DNA of 64,000 bases from Betaproteobacteria bacterium MOLA814 (GCA_000496475.1 AYMW01000001.1:753358-817357); one strand, 5' to 3'. Counted from the stretch's first letter, positions 47,636 through 58,744 are shown. The notes: generated by a model from the sequence alone, not told the origin. Program-made: numbers and translations.

Positions 47636-48292
47636 TTACCAGCGCTTGCCTCCTTGTTTATCTAGCATGGGTTTGATGCGTGCGGATATGGCCTCTCTTG
47701 CCCTGAAAATACGAGATCTCACCGTCCCGATAGGGCAAGCCATAGTCGATGCAATGTCTTCGTAGCTCATACCTTCAATTTCCCTTAACGTAATAGCCTC
47801 GCGCAACTCACTGGGCAAGGCATCCATGGCCGCGTTGATTGCCAGTGCTATTTCTTTACTGGCCAAAGCCGTTTCAGGGGTGTGTTCATCAACCGCCATG
47901 TTGGTTTGTTCCCACGCGCTGCCAGAAGTTTCATCGTCGTCGTCTTTTTGTAACGACGACAAGCTACGCACTGGGTCTTTATTGGCCCGCATCACCGCTT
48001 TTTTAGCCGAATTAACCGCTATGCGGTACAGCCAAGTGTAAAACTTTGCCTCGCCTCGAAACTGGGGCAATGCCTTATACGCTTTGATAAATGTGTCTTG
48101 CGTCACGTCTTCACACAAGCCTGGGTCGCGGACCCACCGTCCAATCAATCGAGCCACGCGCGCCTCGTACTTGATGACCAGCCAGTCAAACGCGCGCGTG
48201 TCACCGCCAACGGCACGCTGCACCATTGCGGCGTCAGCATCTGGCGTAGGAGTCGGTGGAACAACGTTGGTAGTCGGTGTGAGCTCAGGCAT
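47636..48292 (-). CDS. rpoE: RNA polymerase sigma-E factor (extracytoplasmic function)
   Basis: Sigma-E directs the envelope-stress regulon. Region 2 shows DYLVIKYEARV-like WLVIKYEARVARLIGRW and DVTQDTFIKAYKAL with YTWLYRIAVNSAKK. Region 4 has LPSELREAITLREIEGMSYE and CPIGTVRSRIFRAREAI. ATG at 48292 gives a 218-residue protein; an upstream frame extension has no family resemblance. It is followed by rseA, rseB and mucD in the standard order. Confidence 0.96.
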   Translation of the reverse strand: MPELTPTTNVVPPTPTPDADAAMVQRAVGGDTRAFDWLVIKYEARVARLIGRWVRDPGLCEDVTQDTFIKAYKALPQFRGEAKFYTWLYRIAVNSAKKAVMRANKDPVRSLSSLQKDDDDETSGSAWEQTNMAVDEHTPETALASKEIALAINAAMDALPSELREAITLREIEGMSYEDIASTMACPIGTVRSRIFRAREAISARIKPMLDKQGGKRW

Positions 48293-48340
48293 GGATAACC
48301 CAGCAATATAGCGCACTCGTCCCCAAAAAACGAACAACCC

Positions 48341-48862
48341 TCATGATTTTGCGGCCAACAGCGCTCGACGTAAGGCCAACCAACGCGCCGGGCTATCACG
48401 CTCAAACAGCCACAACCACTGTATGTTGGCACGATTGAACAACGATGCGCTGTCAATGACTGCTTGCACACGCACCAACACACACATGCCAAGGTCTATC
48501 ACCATCTGTGGCGCGCGCACAGCAGTCGGCTCGCTATAAGCCTGCGTTTGAAGCTGCCACAAGCCCGTGCCAGCTGGTGCCTGCCAAGACAAATAATGCG
48601 TAGCGTCCGCAGGGTGGTTGCGATGGTTTGGAAGGGTGATCTCTGACTGTGCAGCTTGTTGGCTCTTGTACCAGTGCCAACCTAGCCATGCCGACCACAT
48701 GCCAGCGGCCAACAACCATGGCTAACGCTGACCATTGCCTGGTTGACTGGCGTAAGCAGCCCCAGCCAGCACACAGGCTTGGAGGCACCACACAATATAA
48801 AAGACTTGCTGACAAACAAGGCAGCGTCCCACAGGGTAAATGACCGGTGGGGCGTGATGCAT
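48341..48862 (-). pseudogene. Small YgfX/CptA-like membrane protein, interrupted by an in-frame amber codon
   Basis: Between fabF and rpoE, Burkholderiales usually carry a small membrane protein of about 150-170 residues starting with an APPVxYPVGR-like motif. Here ATG at 48862 gives HHAPPVIYPVGR, then a hydrophobic stretch, then TAG at 48722-48724. The same frame continues with LLAAGMWSAWLGWHWYKSQ and ends WLWLFERDSPARWLALRRAL, the expected C-terminus. The full frame would be 173 codons. The family assignment to YgfX/CptA is from memory and tentative. One base change, readthrough or a read error could explain the stop. Confidence 0.7.
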
Positions 48863-48908
48863 AAACTGTCAGGCAAGCGCTGGCTGGTGCTTGCGTTTGT
48901 TTGGGGCG

Positions 48909-50156
48909 TTAGGTCAAACGCTTGAACACCAATGAGCCATTGGTGCCACCAAAGCCAAAGTTGTTTTTGATTGCCACATCAATACGCATATCGCGCGCCG
49001 TGTTGGCGCAGTAATCAAGATCACACTCAGGGTCTTGGTTGTCAATGTTGATGGTGGGCGGACTTGTTTGATGGTGCAGCGCCAAAACAGTGAACACGCT
49101 CTCAATACCACCTGCGCCACCCAGCAAATGGCCTGTCATGGACTTGGTAGAGTTCACAACCAACTGCTTGGCGGCATCGCCAAATGCTGCCTTAAACGCA
49201 TTCGTCTCGTTGACATCGCCCAAAGGCGTGGAGGTGCCGTGGGCGTTGGCATATTGAACGTCAACAGGGTTCACGCCAGCGTTGTTCATAGCACTGATCA
49301 TGGCGCGACGTGGGCCGTCCATATTGGGAGCAGTCATATGACCCGCATCCCCGCTCATGCCATAGCCAGCCAGCTCGCAATACATCCGTGCACCGCGGGC
49401 TTTCGCATGCTCGTATTCTTCAAGCACCATGACACCAGCGCCTTCTCCCAGCACAAATCCATCACGGTCTTTATCCCATGGACGCGACGCCGCCTGAGGA
49501 TCGTCGTTGCGCGTCGACAAGGCACGCATGGCTGCAAAGCCACCAATGCCCAGCGGTGAGACTGTGGATTCTGATCCGCCAGCTACCATTACGTCGGCGT
49601 CGCCATATTCAATTTTTCTAGCCGCCTCGCCAATGCTGTGCAAACCAGTGGTGCACGCAGTGACGACAGCCAAATTAGGGCCTTTGAAACCATGTCGCAT
49701 CGACACATGACCCGAAATCATGTTGATGATGGACGCGGGCACAAAAAATGGAGAAATTCGGCGGGGTCCGCGGTTGGTGTATTCACCATGGGTTTCTTCG
49801 ATCAGTGGCAAGCCACCAATACCCGACCCGATGATGCAACCTATGCGAAACGCTAATTCGTCGTCTAAATCGTCGCCCTGAGGCAAACCTGAATCCACAA
49901 CAGCTTGTTGTGCCGCTACTATGCCCAAATGAATGAAGCGGTCCATGGACCGAGCTTCTTTCGTACTGATGTAAGACTGCAGGTCGAGGTCTTTCACCTC
50001 ACCTGCTATTTGACAGGCAAAGGCAGACGCATCAAAAGATTTGATGGTGTCAATACCCGAGCGCCCAGCCAATAAATTGGTCCAACACTGCTCGACAGTA
50101 TTGCCCACAGGACTCACACAGCCTAAGCCGGTAACGACAACGCGACGACGACTCAT
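48909..50156 (-). CDS. fabF: 3-oxoacyl-[ACP] synthase II
   Basis: FabF elongates acyl-ACP with malonyl-ACP, notably from palmitoleoyl to cis-vaccenoyl. The 415-residue protein has the active-site cysteine in [11 protein letters not shown] and the two histidines in [11 protein letters not shown] and [14 protein letters not shown]. It starts six bases after acpP and belongs to the rpmF-plsX-fabH-fabD-fabG-acpP-fabF series. Confidence 0.97.
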   Translation of the reverse strand: MSRRRVVVTGLGCVSPVGNTVEQCWTNLLAGRSGIDTIKSFDASAFACQIAGEVKDLDLQSYISTKEARSMDRFIHLGIVAAQQAVVDSGLPQGDDLDDELAFRIGCIIGSGIGGLPLIEETHGEYTNRGPRRISPFFVPASIINMISGHVSMRHGFKGPNLAVVTACTTGLHSIGEAARKIEYGDADVMVAGGSESTVSPLGIGGFAAMRALSTRNDDPQAASRPWDKDRDGFVLGEGAGVMVLEEYEHAKARGARMYCELAGYGMSGDAGHMTAPNMDGPRRAMISAMNNAGVNPVDVQYANAHGTSTPLGDVNETNAFKAAFGDAAKQLVVNSTKSMTGHLLGGAGGIESVFTVLALHHQTSPPTINIDNQDPECDLDYCANTARDMRIDVAIKNNFGFGGTNGSLVFKRLT

Positions 50157-50162
50157 CCCGAC

Positions 50163-50420
<258 letters not shown>

Positions 50421-50577
50421 TTATAAACAGGCTGTCATTTTAGCTACCAAACGGTGACTTCCGTCTAATACTTGCCCGACAGCCTTGGGCGGATTTTCCC
50501 TACTGAGGTAAACCAGTAGGAAAGCAATGTTTTACCTGCATTTACCAGTAAAACACCTTAAAAGCGTCTAAACGCAG

Positions 50578-51342
50578 TTAACTCATGAGCATGCCACCAT
50601 TGACATGCAACTCTTGCCCTGTGACGTATCCCGCCATCGGACTCGATAAATAGGCTACAGCATAGGCGATATCAGCGGCTTTTCCTAAATGGCCCAAAGG
50701 AATTTGGCCCAATAACGTCTGTTGTTGCTCGGTAGACAAGGACGCGGTCATATCGGTTTCAATAAAGCCAGGCGCTACGCAATTGACTGTGATGTTACGC
50801 CCACCAAGCTCGCGAGCCAAGGCGCGGGTCATACCCGCCACGCCTGCCTTGGCAGCCGCGTAGTTGGCTTGACCAGCATTGCCCAAGGCACCCACCACAG
50901 ACGTAATGCTCACAATGCGCCCATAACGCTGCTTCATCATGGGCTTGATGGCGGCACGGCTAACAGCAAATACAGCCTTTAAGTTTGTATTGATCACCGC
51001 ATCCCAATCGTCATCTTTCATGCGCATAGCCAAGGTATCGCGGGTAATGCCCGCGTTGTTCACCACCACGTCTAAACGGCTATAGGTTTTCACAATATGG
51101 TCGACTGCAGCTTGCACACCAGCGCCGTCATTGACGTCCAGTACCACGCCTGTACTGCCCTCAAAGGCAGCCAAAGTTTGGCTGATTTTGTCGGCACCTG
51201 CTTGCGTGGTGGCCGTACCAACGACCAGTGCACCCATCGCAGACAGGTGTGAGGCAATGGCGGCACCAATGCCGCGCGAAGCGCCTGTAACCAACGCAAC
51301 TTGGCCGGCTAATGGTTGTGCAAAATTAATAGCTTGGGTCAT
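50578..51342 (-). CDS. fabG: 3-oxoacyl-[ACP] reductase
   Basis: FabG reduces 3-oxoacyl-ACP with NADPH in the elongation cycle. It is a classical short-chain dehydrogenase with TGASRGIGAAIA, NNAGITRD, the catalytic serine in SITSVVG and the YxxxK in ANYAAAKAG. The length of 254 residues is slightly above the usual 245 because of a short N-terminal extension (TQAINFAQPLAGQ). It lies between fabD and acpP. Confidence 0.97.
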   Translation of the reverse strand: MTQAINFAQPLAGQVALVTGASRGIGAAIASHLSAMGALVVGTATTQAGADKISQTLAAFEGSTGVVLDVNDGAGVQAAVDHIVKTYSRLDVVVNNAGITRDTLAMRMKDDDWDAVINTNLKAVFAVSRAAIKPMMKQRYGRIVSITSVVGALGNAGQANYAAAKAGVAGMTRALARELGGRNITVNCVAPGFIETDMTASLSTEQQQTLLGQIPLGHLGKAADIAYAVAYLSSPMAGYVTGQELHVNGGMLMS

Positions 51343-51359
51343 ATGTAACTCAACAGGTT

Positions 51360-52319
51360 TTAAGCCAAGGCCGCCAAGGCGGCATCCAGCGTGGCAGGGT
51401 CATAAACAGGCAGCGCCATGAGGTCAGGCTCTATGCGCTTGGCCATGCCAGACAGCACTTTACCCGGGCCACACTCGATAAATGTCGTGATACCACTGGT
51501 TTTGAGTGCGCGCACAGACTCTACCCACCGCACTGCTCCAAATGCTTGGCGCACCAACGCATCCTTGATTGCAGCTGGCTCTGACATGCTTTTAACGTCT
51601 ACGTTGTTGAGTACTGGAATACCAGGCGCTAACAGCTCAATGTCTTGCAAATACGCCGCCAGCTTTAAGGACGCTGGCTTCATCAGGCTGGAATGAAAAG
51701 GCGCAGACACCGGCAGCGGCAAAGCACGCTTGGCACCGGCGGCTTTTATCTCCACCATCGCTTGTTCAACGGCAGCCTTGCTGCCGGCAATCACAGTTTG
51801 GTTGGGGTCGTTGAAATTCACCGCTTCAACCACTTCGCCTGATTCAGGTGAGAAGCTGCGCTGCACTTGCGAACACAAGACCACCACTTGTTGGGATGGC
51901 ATACCCAAAATAGCGGCCATCGCTCCAATGCCCACTGGCACCGCTTCTTGCATGGCTTGTGCCCGCAATCTGACCAGTGGCGCTGCTTGCGCCAGTGTCA
52001 AACTGCCAGCAGCTACCAGCGCGGCATACTCGCCCAGCGAGTGACCAGCCAACCATGCTGGCTGGGCGCCACCGGCTTGCTGCCACACCCGGTAGGCAGC
52101 CACACCGGCCACCAACATAACTGGCTGGGTATTGGTGGTGAGTGACAAGGCCTCTGAAGGGCCGTTGGCGATTAAAGCGCCCACATCTTCACCCAAGGCA
52201 TCACTCGCCTCAGCCAACGTCTGCTTGACCACGGCGTTGTCAGACCACGCGTCCAACATCCCAACAGACTGAGAGCCTTGGCCTGGAAAAACAATTGCTA
52301 AGCTGGATGAAATCGTCAT
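51360..52319 (-). CDS. fabD: Malonyl-CoA:ACP transacylase
   Basis: FabD moves malonyl from CoA to ACP. ATG at 52319 is chosen because the protein then starts MTISSSLAIVFPGQGSQSVG, the expected N-terminus; the upstream frame is hydrophobic and unlike the family. The catalytic serine is in GHSLGEYAAL and the histidine in SAPFHSSLM. The gene follows fabH after 117 bases with no clear ribosome site. Confidence 0.95.
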   Translation of the reverse strand: MTISSSLAIVFPGQGSQSVGMLDAWSDNAVVKQTLAEASDALGEDVGALIANGPSEALSLTTNTQPVMLVAGVAAYRVWQQAGGAQPAWLAGHSLGEYAALVAAGSLTLAQAAPLVRLRAQAMQEAVPVGIGAMAAILGMPSQQVVVLCSQVQRSFSPESGEVVEAVNFNDPNQTVIAGSKAAVEQAMVEIKAAGAKRALPLPVSAPFHSSLMKPASLKLAAYLQDIELLAPGIPVLNNVDVKSMSEPAAIKDALVRQAFGAVRWVESVRALKTSGITTFIECGPGKVLSGMAKRIEPDLMALPVYDPATLDAALAALA

Positions 52320-52436
52320 GTTTGGGTGGTGTAGGAATGTGGTCCCAATTGGGAGAGAGCAACACTGTGGGTCAATAATGACCCAGCCTAATGCAATGAA
52401 TAAATTAAAAAATAACAGTGCAAAGAGCAACCGCGC

Positions 52437-53459
52437 TTACATGCGTACCAAGGCCGAGCCCCAAGTGAAACCACCGCCTACGCCTTCCATCAGCACGGTT
52501 TGCCCAGGCAGTACGTCCCCAGCGCGCACACCGTGATCCAACGCCAAAGGAATAGAGGCCGCAGAAGTATTGCCGTGCTGGTCAACCGTCACCACCACCC
52601 GGTCAATAGGTATTTTCAACTTTTTGGCTGTGCTGGTCATGATGCGGATATTGGCTTGGTGCGGCACCAACCAATCGACGTCGGCTTCAGTTTTACCAGC
52701 TTTTTCCAACACAGCGCGGGCGGTTTTTTCAAGCACGCCGACCGCCAGCTTAAACACAGCTTGGCCATCCATTTTCAGCAGGGGATCACCCAAGATACGA
52801 CCGTTGGCAACTGTTCCAGGTACACACAAAATATCGCAGTATTTACCATCAGCATGCAAGTCAGTGGCCAAAATACCAGGGCCACTACCGTCGTGTTCGC
52901 AGGCCTCTAACAACACCGCGCCCGCACCGTCTCCAAATAACACACACGTGCCGCGGTCGTTAAAGTCCAGCAAGCGAGAAAATACCTCAGAGCCCACGAC
53001 CAATGCAGTGGTGGCGGCGCCTGTTTGAATCATGGCATTGGCCACACTGATGGCATAAATAAAGCCACTGCAAACCGCTTGCACGTCAAAAGCAGCACCA
53101 CCTGCGCCGCCCTCATCATCGCCATCGGACAAGGCAGCCAAGCTCAATTTGTGTTGAAGAATGGAGGCCGTTGAGGGAAACACCATGTCTGGCGTCGAGG
53201 TGGCCACAATGATCAGGTCTACGTCGCTGACACGTTTGCCAGCGGCGGCCAAACATCGGCGGCTGGCTTCAAAAGCCAAATCACTGGCGTGAACGCCATC
53301 GTCTACAAAATGGCGTGCGCGGATGCCCGTGCGCTCAACAATCCACTCATCACTGGACTCCAAACCCTTGGCGGCCAACTGGTCTACCAGGTCTTGGTTG
53401 GTTAGGCGCTTGGGCGGCAAATAGCTGCCTGTGCCTGCAATTCGTGCAAATAAACTCAT
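52437..53459 (-). CDS. fabH: 3-oxoacyl-[ACP] synthase III
   Basis: FabH starts fatty-acid synthesis by condensing acetyl-CoA with malonyl-ACP. The triad Cys-His-Asn is visible in [19 protein letters not shown] and DQHGNTSAA. An insert [10 protein letters not shown] in the region before the cysteine makes the protein (340 residues) slightly longer than usual. It lies 23 bases after plsX. Confidence 0.96.
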   Translation of the reverse strand: MSLFARIAGTGSYLPPKRLTNQDLVDQLAAKGLESSDEWIVERTGIRARHFVDDGVHASDLAFEASRRCLAAAGKRVSDVDLIIVATSTPDMVFPSTASILQHKLSLAALSDGDDEGGAGGAAFDVQAVCSGFIYAISVANAMIQTGAATTALVVGSEVFSRLLDFNDRGTCVLFGDGAGAVLLEACEHDGSGPGILATDLHADGKYCDILCVPGTVANGRILGDPLLKMDGQAVFKLAVGVLEKTARAVLEKAGKTEADVDWLVPHQANIRIMTSTAKKLKIPIDRVVVTVDQHGNTSAASIPLALDHGVRAGDVLPGQTVLMEGVGGGFTWGSALVRM

Positions 53460-53482
53460 AGATAACTGATGCTAAATAGACT

Positions 53483-54595
53483 TTAAATCTCCGCAGCATT
53501 GGCTGCGGAGAGGTTGGCAGCTCCAGGTACAGCAGACAAAGCTCGCTCAATACCTGTACGCACACCGTCTAATAAATTGTGTTGTACAGCATCATAAGCC
53601 CTGTCCAAAGCTTGGCCAAATGCATACGCATCTGCAGACCCGTGACTTTTAAAAACCAGGCCTTTCAGCCCGAGCAATGCCGCACCGTTGTAACGGCGAT
53701 GATCCACTTTGTGCTTAAAGGCCTTCAGCACAGGCATGGCCACAATAGCGGCGGCTTTGGTCAGCCAATTGCGCGAGAACTCTTGCTTGATAAAGTCGCC
53801 AATCATGGCTGCCAGGCCTTCGCTGGTCTTCAATGCCACGTTGCCAACAAAGCCATCGCAGACCACTATATCTGTGGTGCCGTGAAAAATGTCGTTGCCT
53901 TCTACGTTGCCATAAAAGTTCAAATGACCGCGGGCATGGGCTGCTCGCAGCAGCTCTCCCGCTGTTTTGATGACCTCACTGCCCTTGATCACCTCTTCGC
54001 CTACATTGAGCAAGCCCACAGTGGGTTGCACGCTAGATGCATGTACAGATGGTCTATTTGTAGCTGCCACCAGCGCGGAGCCCATCAACGCAAACTGCAA
54101 CAAATGCGCTGCTGTGCAATCTACATTGGCACCCAAATCAAGCAACGTGGTCGCGCCACCTTTGGCGTTGGGCAGTTGCGAGGCAATGGCCGGTCTGTCA
54201 ATACCGTTAAGGGTTTTAAGCACATACCGCGCTATGGCCATCAGTGCACCGGTATTACCGGCAGACACCACAGCGCAGGCATGGGCGTCTTTAACCTGTG
54301 TGATGGCGACTCGCATGCTGGAGTCTTTTTTGTGTCTGAGGGCGGTCTCGAGCGAGTCATCCATGGTGACAACTTGTGTAGCCATGACAAAACTGCACCG
54401 GGGGTGTACCGCTAGATCGCCAAGCGCGGCTTGAGCTTGCTCGTTACCAACCAGCACCAGACGGGCAGCCTTGTGCTTGGCCAAAAACGCGCGACAAGCG
54501 GGCAATGTGGAGGCAATGCCTAGGTCGCCCCCCATACAGTCCACAGCGACGCTGATAACTGAAGTTGCAGGCGGCAGTGCCTCAAAATGTGTCAT
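53483..54595 (-). CDS. plsX: Phosphate acyltransferase PlsX
   Basis: PlsX makes acyl-phosphate from acyl-ACP for phospholipid synthesis. ATG at 54595 is preferred since it leads quickly into [13 protein letters not shown], the family N-terminus; an upstream start would extend into the hairpin after rpmF. Other motifs are [20 protein letters not shown] and [17 protein letters not shown]. The rpmF-plsX-fabH order is conserved. Confidence 0.95.
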   Translation of the reverse strand: MTHFEALPPATSVISVAVDCMGGDLGIASTLPACRAFLAKHKAARLVLVGNEQAQAALGDLAVHPRCSFVMATQVVTMDDSLETALRHKKDSSMRVAITQVKDAHACAVVSAGNTGALMAIARYVLKTLNGIDRPAIASQLPNAKGGATTLLDLGANVDCTAAHLLQFALMGSALVAATNRPSVHASSVQPTVGLLNVGEEVIKGSEVIKTAGELLRAAHARGHLNFYGNVEGNDIFHGTTDIVVCDGFVGNVALKTSEGLAAMIGDFIKQEFSRNWLTKAAAIVAMPVLKAFKHKVDHRRYNGAALLGLKGLVFKSHGSADAYAFGQALDRAYDAVQHNLLDGVRTGIERALSAVPGAANLSAANAAEI

Positions 54596-54611
54596 GTAGG
54601 CGCACAAAGCA

Positions 54612-54642
54612 AAGGCCCGCACAACGCTGCGCGGGCCCTTGT
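54612..54642 (-). terminator. G+C-rich hairpin between rpmF and plsX
   Basis: On the minus strand GGCCCGC and GCGGGCC form a seven-base stem around a ten-base loop, followed by only three T. It could be a weak terminator or attenuator that lowers plsX expression relative to the ribosomal protein gene. Confidence 0.5.
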
Positions 54643-54655
54643 ATAGGCGAACAAA

Positions 54656-54838
54656 TTAAGAATCGGATTTGGTCTTCATCACCTTGCGGCCACGGTAGAA
54701 ACCTGTGGGGCTGATGTGGTGACGCAAGTGCACTTCGCCTGTTGTTGGCTCGATCGCGATGCCCGGTGTTGTTAAGGCATTGTGTGAGCGGTGCATACCG
54801 CGCTTAGAAGGTGACTTTTTGTTTTGTTGGACGGCCAT
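54656..54838 (-). CDS. rpmF: 50S ribosomal protein L32
   Basis: This 60-residue basic protein begins [19 protein letters not shown], which is characteristic of L32. The metal-binding cysteines of some L32 versions are absent, as in many proteobacterial forms. It lies between the YceD-like gene and plsX, the common arrangement. Confidence 0.96.
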   Translation of the reverse strand: MAVQQNKKSPSKRGMHRSHNALTTPGIAIEPTTGEVHLRHHISPTGFYRGRKVMKTKSDS

Positions 54839-55070
54839 GGTGGCTCCTAAATAAGTACCAGCTGGTGCGACGTTCCCACGTGCATGACTCCAGCCACAGT
54901 TTTAACTACAGATTCTTGATCTGATGAACTAGCTCAATATCAACCAAGCTTATGCACCAAACCGGAAATTATAACCTGACTCTGACACCTCTTACAGGAT
55001 GAGCTTGTCTTATCGGTGCAGGGATCAAGACATCGCAAGCCCGACGTTTGGCAACGACTGCGGTCTTAAT

Positions 55071-55664
55071 TCATTGAACCTTTTTTAAAGTAGCCAGCCC
55101 CGCAAACGGGTTTGGCTTGTCCTCTATCAATGGTTCAGAGGCCTGCCAGCCTTCAGGTTGGCAGTCGCTGTGCATAGGCACAACGGGCATGGCCATGATG
55201 AGCTCGTCCTCTATCAAGGCCTGCACATCGAGCACCAGCTCCAAAGCCAATACATCTTCTTCTGCCTCTTCGTCCTCAAAAGCGGCTTGGTCTTCGCTGG
55301 ATACAAAGCGCAAGTCTTGCGAGACCACCAACTCAGTTGCCACTGGCGACAGGCAGCGCTGGCATGTCAAAGGGACATAGGTTTGAGCCTCTATACGCAG
55401 CCACACTTGTTTGGCAATAGGTTCTCCTGCACCTTTTGAAGCATCACGCTCCTGTGCGCTCAGCACCACATGGACTTGGGCGTCGCCCACGTCGGTGACA
55501 GCCTCTTCCACCAAACGTGCAAAACCTGCCAATGGCACGGCTCGCTCATCAATACGACCCTGAGCAGCCCACACGGCAATGTTGACTTGGGCCCAGTCGG
55601 CAATTGAAGCACTGGTGGCTGAAGAGGGTTTATCAGAGGAAGACATAGACACGGTGGACTGCAT
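55071..55664 (-). CDS. YceD (DUF177)-family protein
   Basis: This family, conserved upstream of rpmF, is linked in the literature to 23S rRNA accumulation. The protein has the diagnostic LTCQRCLSPVATEL segment and a very acidic stretch (FEDEEAEEDVLALEL) before the C-terminal LIEDELIMAMPVVPMH. ATG at 55664 is the best start; ATG at 55646 is also possible. The upstream frame to 55706 is doubtful because it would overlap the divergent maf start region. Confidence 0.88.
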   Translation of the reverse strand: MQSTVSMSSSDKPSSATSASIADWAQVNIAVWAAQGRIDERAVPLAGFARLVEEAVTDVGDAQVHVVLSAQERDASKGAGEPIAKQVWLRIEAQTYVPLTCQRCLSPVATELVVSQDLRFVSSEDQAAFEDEEAEEDVLALELVLDVQALIEDELIMAMPVVPMHSDCQPEGWQASEPLIEDKPNPFAGLATLKKVQ

Positions 55665-55721
55665 TAAAAACAAGTGCCCAGTGTAAGACAATGGTGGCTT
55701 GCTCACCGCCCCATCTCATAC

Positions 55722-56303
55722 ATGAACCGCCCACTCATACTAGGATCTACCTCCGTGTACCGCGCCGAACTGCTAGAGCGACTTCGCCTGCCGTTTACCA
55801 AGGCCAGACCTGAGGTTGATGAAACCCCACTGCCCAACGAATCCCCTAGCGCACTGGCACAACGCTTGGCGCTGGCCAAAGCCCAAGCTGTCGCCAGCCT
55901 CAACCCCAGCGCATTGGTCATTGGCAGCGACCAAGTTGCAGACCTCAACGGACAGCCTTTGGGCAAACCGGGCAACTTTGAGCGTGCCGTGGCTCAACTT
56001 ACAGCCATGAGTGGGCAATTGGTCATCTTCCATACGGCTGTTGCACTGGTTTGCCACGAGTCTGGCTTTAGCCAACAAGAGACCGCCGTTGTAAGTGTCA
56101 GGTTTAGAGACCTGAGCCGCGAAGAGATTGAGCGCTACGTGCGCGCCGAAGAACCTTATGACTGTGCGGGCAGCGCCAAAAGCGAGGGCTTGGGTGTCAG
56201 CCTGTTGGCCAGCATGGACAACGACGACCCCACAGCCTTGATTGGCCTGCCGCTGATCACAACATGCAAGTTACTGCGCGCAGCAGGCGTGGTGGTGCCA
56301 TGA
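55722..56303 (+). CDS. Maf/YceF-type nucleoside triphosphate pyrophosphatase
   Basis: Maf proteins hydrolyse non-canonical nucleotides such as m7GTP. ATG at 55722 gives the family start LILGSTSVYRAELLERLRLPF. GSDQVADL holds the catalytic aspartate, and YDCAGSAKSEGLGVSLL matches the conserved C-terminal region. The Thr/Val after the S-T-S loop and the sequence EGLG suggest the YceF (m7GTP) subgroup. It overlaps the downstream methyltransferase start as ATGA. Confidence 0.92.
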   Translation: MNRPLILGSTSVYRAELLERLRLPFTKARPEVDETPLPNESPSALAQRLALAKAQAVASLNPSALVIGSDQVADLNGQPLGKPGNFERAVAQLTAMSGQLVIFHTAVALVCHESGFSQQETAVVSVRFRDLSREEIERYVRAEEPYDCAGSAKSEGLGVSLLASMDNDDPTALIGLPLITTCKLLRAAGVVVP

Positions 56304-57088
56304 ACGACACAACGCACCTAGGCCGCTTGCTGCTGGTACCCACACCTTTGGACTTTGGTTGCGCAGCCGAATTGATTGGCGACATTGGAGACGCCTTGCC
56401 AGCACACACAATCGCAACAGCTGCTCGCACCACCCACTGGATCAGCGAAAACGCCAAGTCAACCCGTGCCTTTTTGAACCGTGTCAACCTCCACACACCG
56501 CTGACTTGTAGCATTCAAGACATGCACATACATGTGCTGCCACGTGAAGCACACAAAAGCGGCGACCATACGGTTGGCGCCATGGACAGCCAAGCCAAAG
56601 AATGGCTGGCTCCAGCTTTACAGGGTTTCGATGTGGGTTTGGTCAGCGAGGCCGGCATGCCCGCCATCGCTGACCCGGGCTCGTCAGTGGTCAGGGCCGC
56701 CCACAGCATGGGCTTGGCAGTTGTGCCGCTGACCGGGCCTGTATCGTTGATGTTGGCCCTGGCTGCCAGCGGTCTCAACGGCCAACAATTTGCATTTGTG
56801 GGTTACTTGAAAAAAGGAACAGAGCTGGTAACGCACATTAAAGCGCTAGAGGCTACCGCGCTCAAAACAGGGCAAACCCAACTCTGCATTGAAACGCCCT
56901 ACCGCAACATTCAGCTGCTACAAACGCTGATCAATACACTGTCTCCCAACACACGCTTAGCGGTGGCCTGTGGCTTGGCGGTGGCGCCCGACGTGCGCAG
57001 CCAAACAGTAGCGGTATGGCGCGAGCAAGCCAAGCACAACAAGTTGCCCGAACTTGACCTACCAGCCGTGTTTTTATGGGGCGCATAA
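56300..57088 (+). CDS. RsmI-like SAM-dependent methyltransferase (tetrapyrrole-methylase fold)
   Basis: The protein has the tetrapyrrole methylase fold used by RsmI, which methylates 16S rRNA C1402. Visible are LLLVPTPLDFG, SEAGMPAIADPGSSVVRAA, VVPLTGPVSLMLALAASG and FAFVGYLKK. The N-terminus differs from classic RsmI, so this is likely a paralogue found beside maf in Burkholderiales. ATG at 56300 overlaps the maf stop by four bases. The target is not known. Confidence 0.85.
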   Translation: MNDTTHLGRLLLVPTPLDFGCAAELIGDIGDALPAHTIATAARTTHWISENAKSTRAFLNRVNLHTPLTCSIQDMHIHVLPREAHKSGDHTVGAMDSQAKEWLAPALQGFDVGLVSEAGMPAIADPGSSVVRAAHSMGLAVVPLTGPVSLMLALAASGLNGQQFAFVGYLKKGTELVTHIKALEATALKTGQTQLCIETPYRNIQLLQTLINTLSPNTRLAVACGLAVAPDVRSQTVAVWREQAKHNKLPELDLPAVFLWGA

Positions 57089-57171
57089 GGTCGGTACGCC
57101 TGCGTCACATGGCACACAACAACCAGTGCGTGTACCAACGGGCTTGAACCACTGCGCGCTTAAAACAATGC

Positions 57172-57192
57172 GTGCTGAACCGTGTTCAGCAC
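57172..57192 (-). terminator. Hairpin after lysS
   Basis: GTGCTGAAC-CGT-GTTCAGCAC is a perfect nine-base stem with a three-base loop, just past the lysS stop. On the minus strand it is followed a few bases later by TTGTTTTAA, a weak T-rich tract. It may serve the convergent genes on both sides. Confidence 0.6.
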
Positions 57193-57199
57193 CTGTGAT

Positions 57200-58744
57200 T
57201 TAGCCCTGGTGGCGCAGGGCTGGAAACAGAATAATGTCGCGGATGCTGGCGCTGTCTGTAAGCAGCATCATCAAACGGTCAATACCAATACCGCAGCCGC
57301 CTGCTGGGGGCATGCCGTACTCCAAGGCGCGAACAAAGTCGTGGTCAAAGAACATGGCTTCGTCGTCACCGCCGTCTTTGGCCGCGACTTGCGCTTGGAA
57401 GCGAGCCGCTTGGTCTTGTGCGTCGTTCAACTCAGAAAAGCCGTTGCCAAATTCACGCCCAGTGATGTACAACTCAAAGCGCTCTGTCACCTCTGGACGC
57501 TCATCGCTGGCACGCGCCAAAGGTGAAATTTCAACGGGATGCTCACAAATGAATGTGGGCTGCCACAGCTTGTCCTCCACCAGCTCTTCGAAATACATCA
57601 CTTGCAAGCCAGCCAGTGATTTGCCCGTTGTTTTTTCAGCACCCATGCCAAAACCTGTCAGCGCTTGCACCAACCAAGCGGCATCATCGGCATTGGCGCC
57701 CGCGTCGGTGTGCATGGCGATGGCTTCACGAATGGTCATGCGGGCAAAGGGCGCGGCCACATCCACATGCTTGCCACCGTAGGTGAGCTGCAAAGACCCT
57801 GTGGCTTGTTGAGCCGTGTGGCGAACCAACTCCTCGGTGAAATTCATGAGGTCTTGGTAGTTCCAATACGCTGCGTAGAACTCCATCATGGTGAACTCAG
57901 GGTTGTGACGCACCGAGATACCCTCGTTGCGGAAATTGCGGTTGATCTCGAACACGCGCTCAAAACCACCCACCAACAAACGCTTGAGGTACAACTCTGG
58001 CGCAATGCGCAAGTACATTTGTTGGTCTAGCGCGTTGTGATGCGTCACAAACGGCTTGGCATTGGCCCCACCAGGAATCGGGTGCAGCATGGGCGTTTCC
58101 ACCTCTAGGAACTCATGCTTGACCATAAAGTCGCGAATGCTGCTGACTGCCCTAGAGCGAGCGGCAAAACGCATGCGGGCTGAATCGTCGGTAATGAGGT
58201 CTATGTATCGCTGGCGGTACTTGATTTCTTGGTCTGCCACGCCGTGAAACTTATCCGGCAATGGGCGTAGGCTTTTTGTAAGTAAGCGCACACTATCGGC
58301 GTGTATGGTCAGCTCGCCAGTACGGGTTTTAAACAACACACCCTCGGCGGCCACGATATCACCCAAATCCCAATGCTTGAATGACTCATGCAGCGCTTCA
58401 CCCACACTGTCGTTGTTCATGTAAATCTGAATGCGACCAGCTGCACTGCCCATAGAGCCGTCTTGCAAGGTGGCAAAACTGGCTTTGCCCATGACACGCT
58501 TCAGCATCATGCGGCCCGCCACGCTGACACGCGCTTGTAGCGGCTCTAACCCTTCTTTGGTTGTATCGCCAAAGGTGTCGGCCAAGGCTTGTGCGCGATG
58601 AGTTGGTTTGAAGTCATTGGGGAAAGCCACGCCAGCGCCGTTTGCGCAGGCAGCCCGTATGAGAGAAAGCTTGTCTCTGCGCTCGGCAAGGAGCTGGTTT
58701 TCATCAACCGCTGGGGCGGCGTTGGTGTCTGGAGCGTTAGACAT
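57200..58744 (-). CDS. lysS: Lysyl-tRNA synthetase, class II
   Basis: LysS charges tRNA-Lys with lysine. The 514-residue protein has an N-terminal OB-fold anticodon domain ([21 protein letters not shown]) and class II motifs: the motif 2 region [20 protein letters not shown] and motif 3 [14 protein letters not shown]. No lesions are visible. It is a single gene between convergent and parallel neighbours. Confidence 0.98.
   Translation of the reverse strand: MSNAPDTNAAPAVDENQLLAERRDKLSLIRAACANGAGVAFPNDFKPTHRAQALADTFGDTTKEGLEPLQARVSVAGRMMLKRVMGKASFATLQDGSMGSAAGRIQIYMNNDSVGEALHESFKHWDLGDIVAAEGVLFKTRTGELTIHADSVRLLTKSLRPLPDKFHGVADQEIKYRQRYIDLITDDSARMRFAARSRAVSSIRDFMVKHEFLEVETPMLHPIPGGANAKPFVTHHNALDQQMYLRIAPELYLKRLLVGGFERVFEINRNFRNEGISVRHNPEFTMMEFYAAYWNYQDLMNFTEELVRHTAQQATGSLQLTYGGKHVDVAAPFARMTIREAIAMHTDAGANADDAAWLVQALTGFGMGAEKTTGKSLAGLQVMYFEELVEDKLWQPTFICEHPVEISPLARASDERPEVTERFELYITGREFGNGFSELNDAQDQAARFQAQVAAKDGGDDEAMFFDHDFVRALEYGMPPAGGCGIGIDRLMMLLTDSASIRDIILFPALRHQG

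Noticed and set aside
9997-48724. General reassignment of TAG to an amino acid
   Set aside because: Several intact genes (wzm, rseB and the small gene after mazF) end in TAG at the expected C-terminus.
53579-54415. A 278-codon plus-strand frame opposite plsX
   Set aside because: Antisense shadow of a conserved gene without motifs or a ribosome site.
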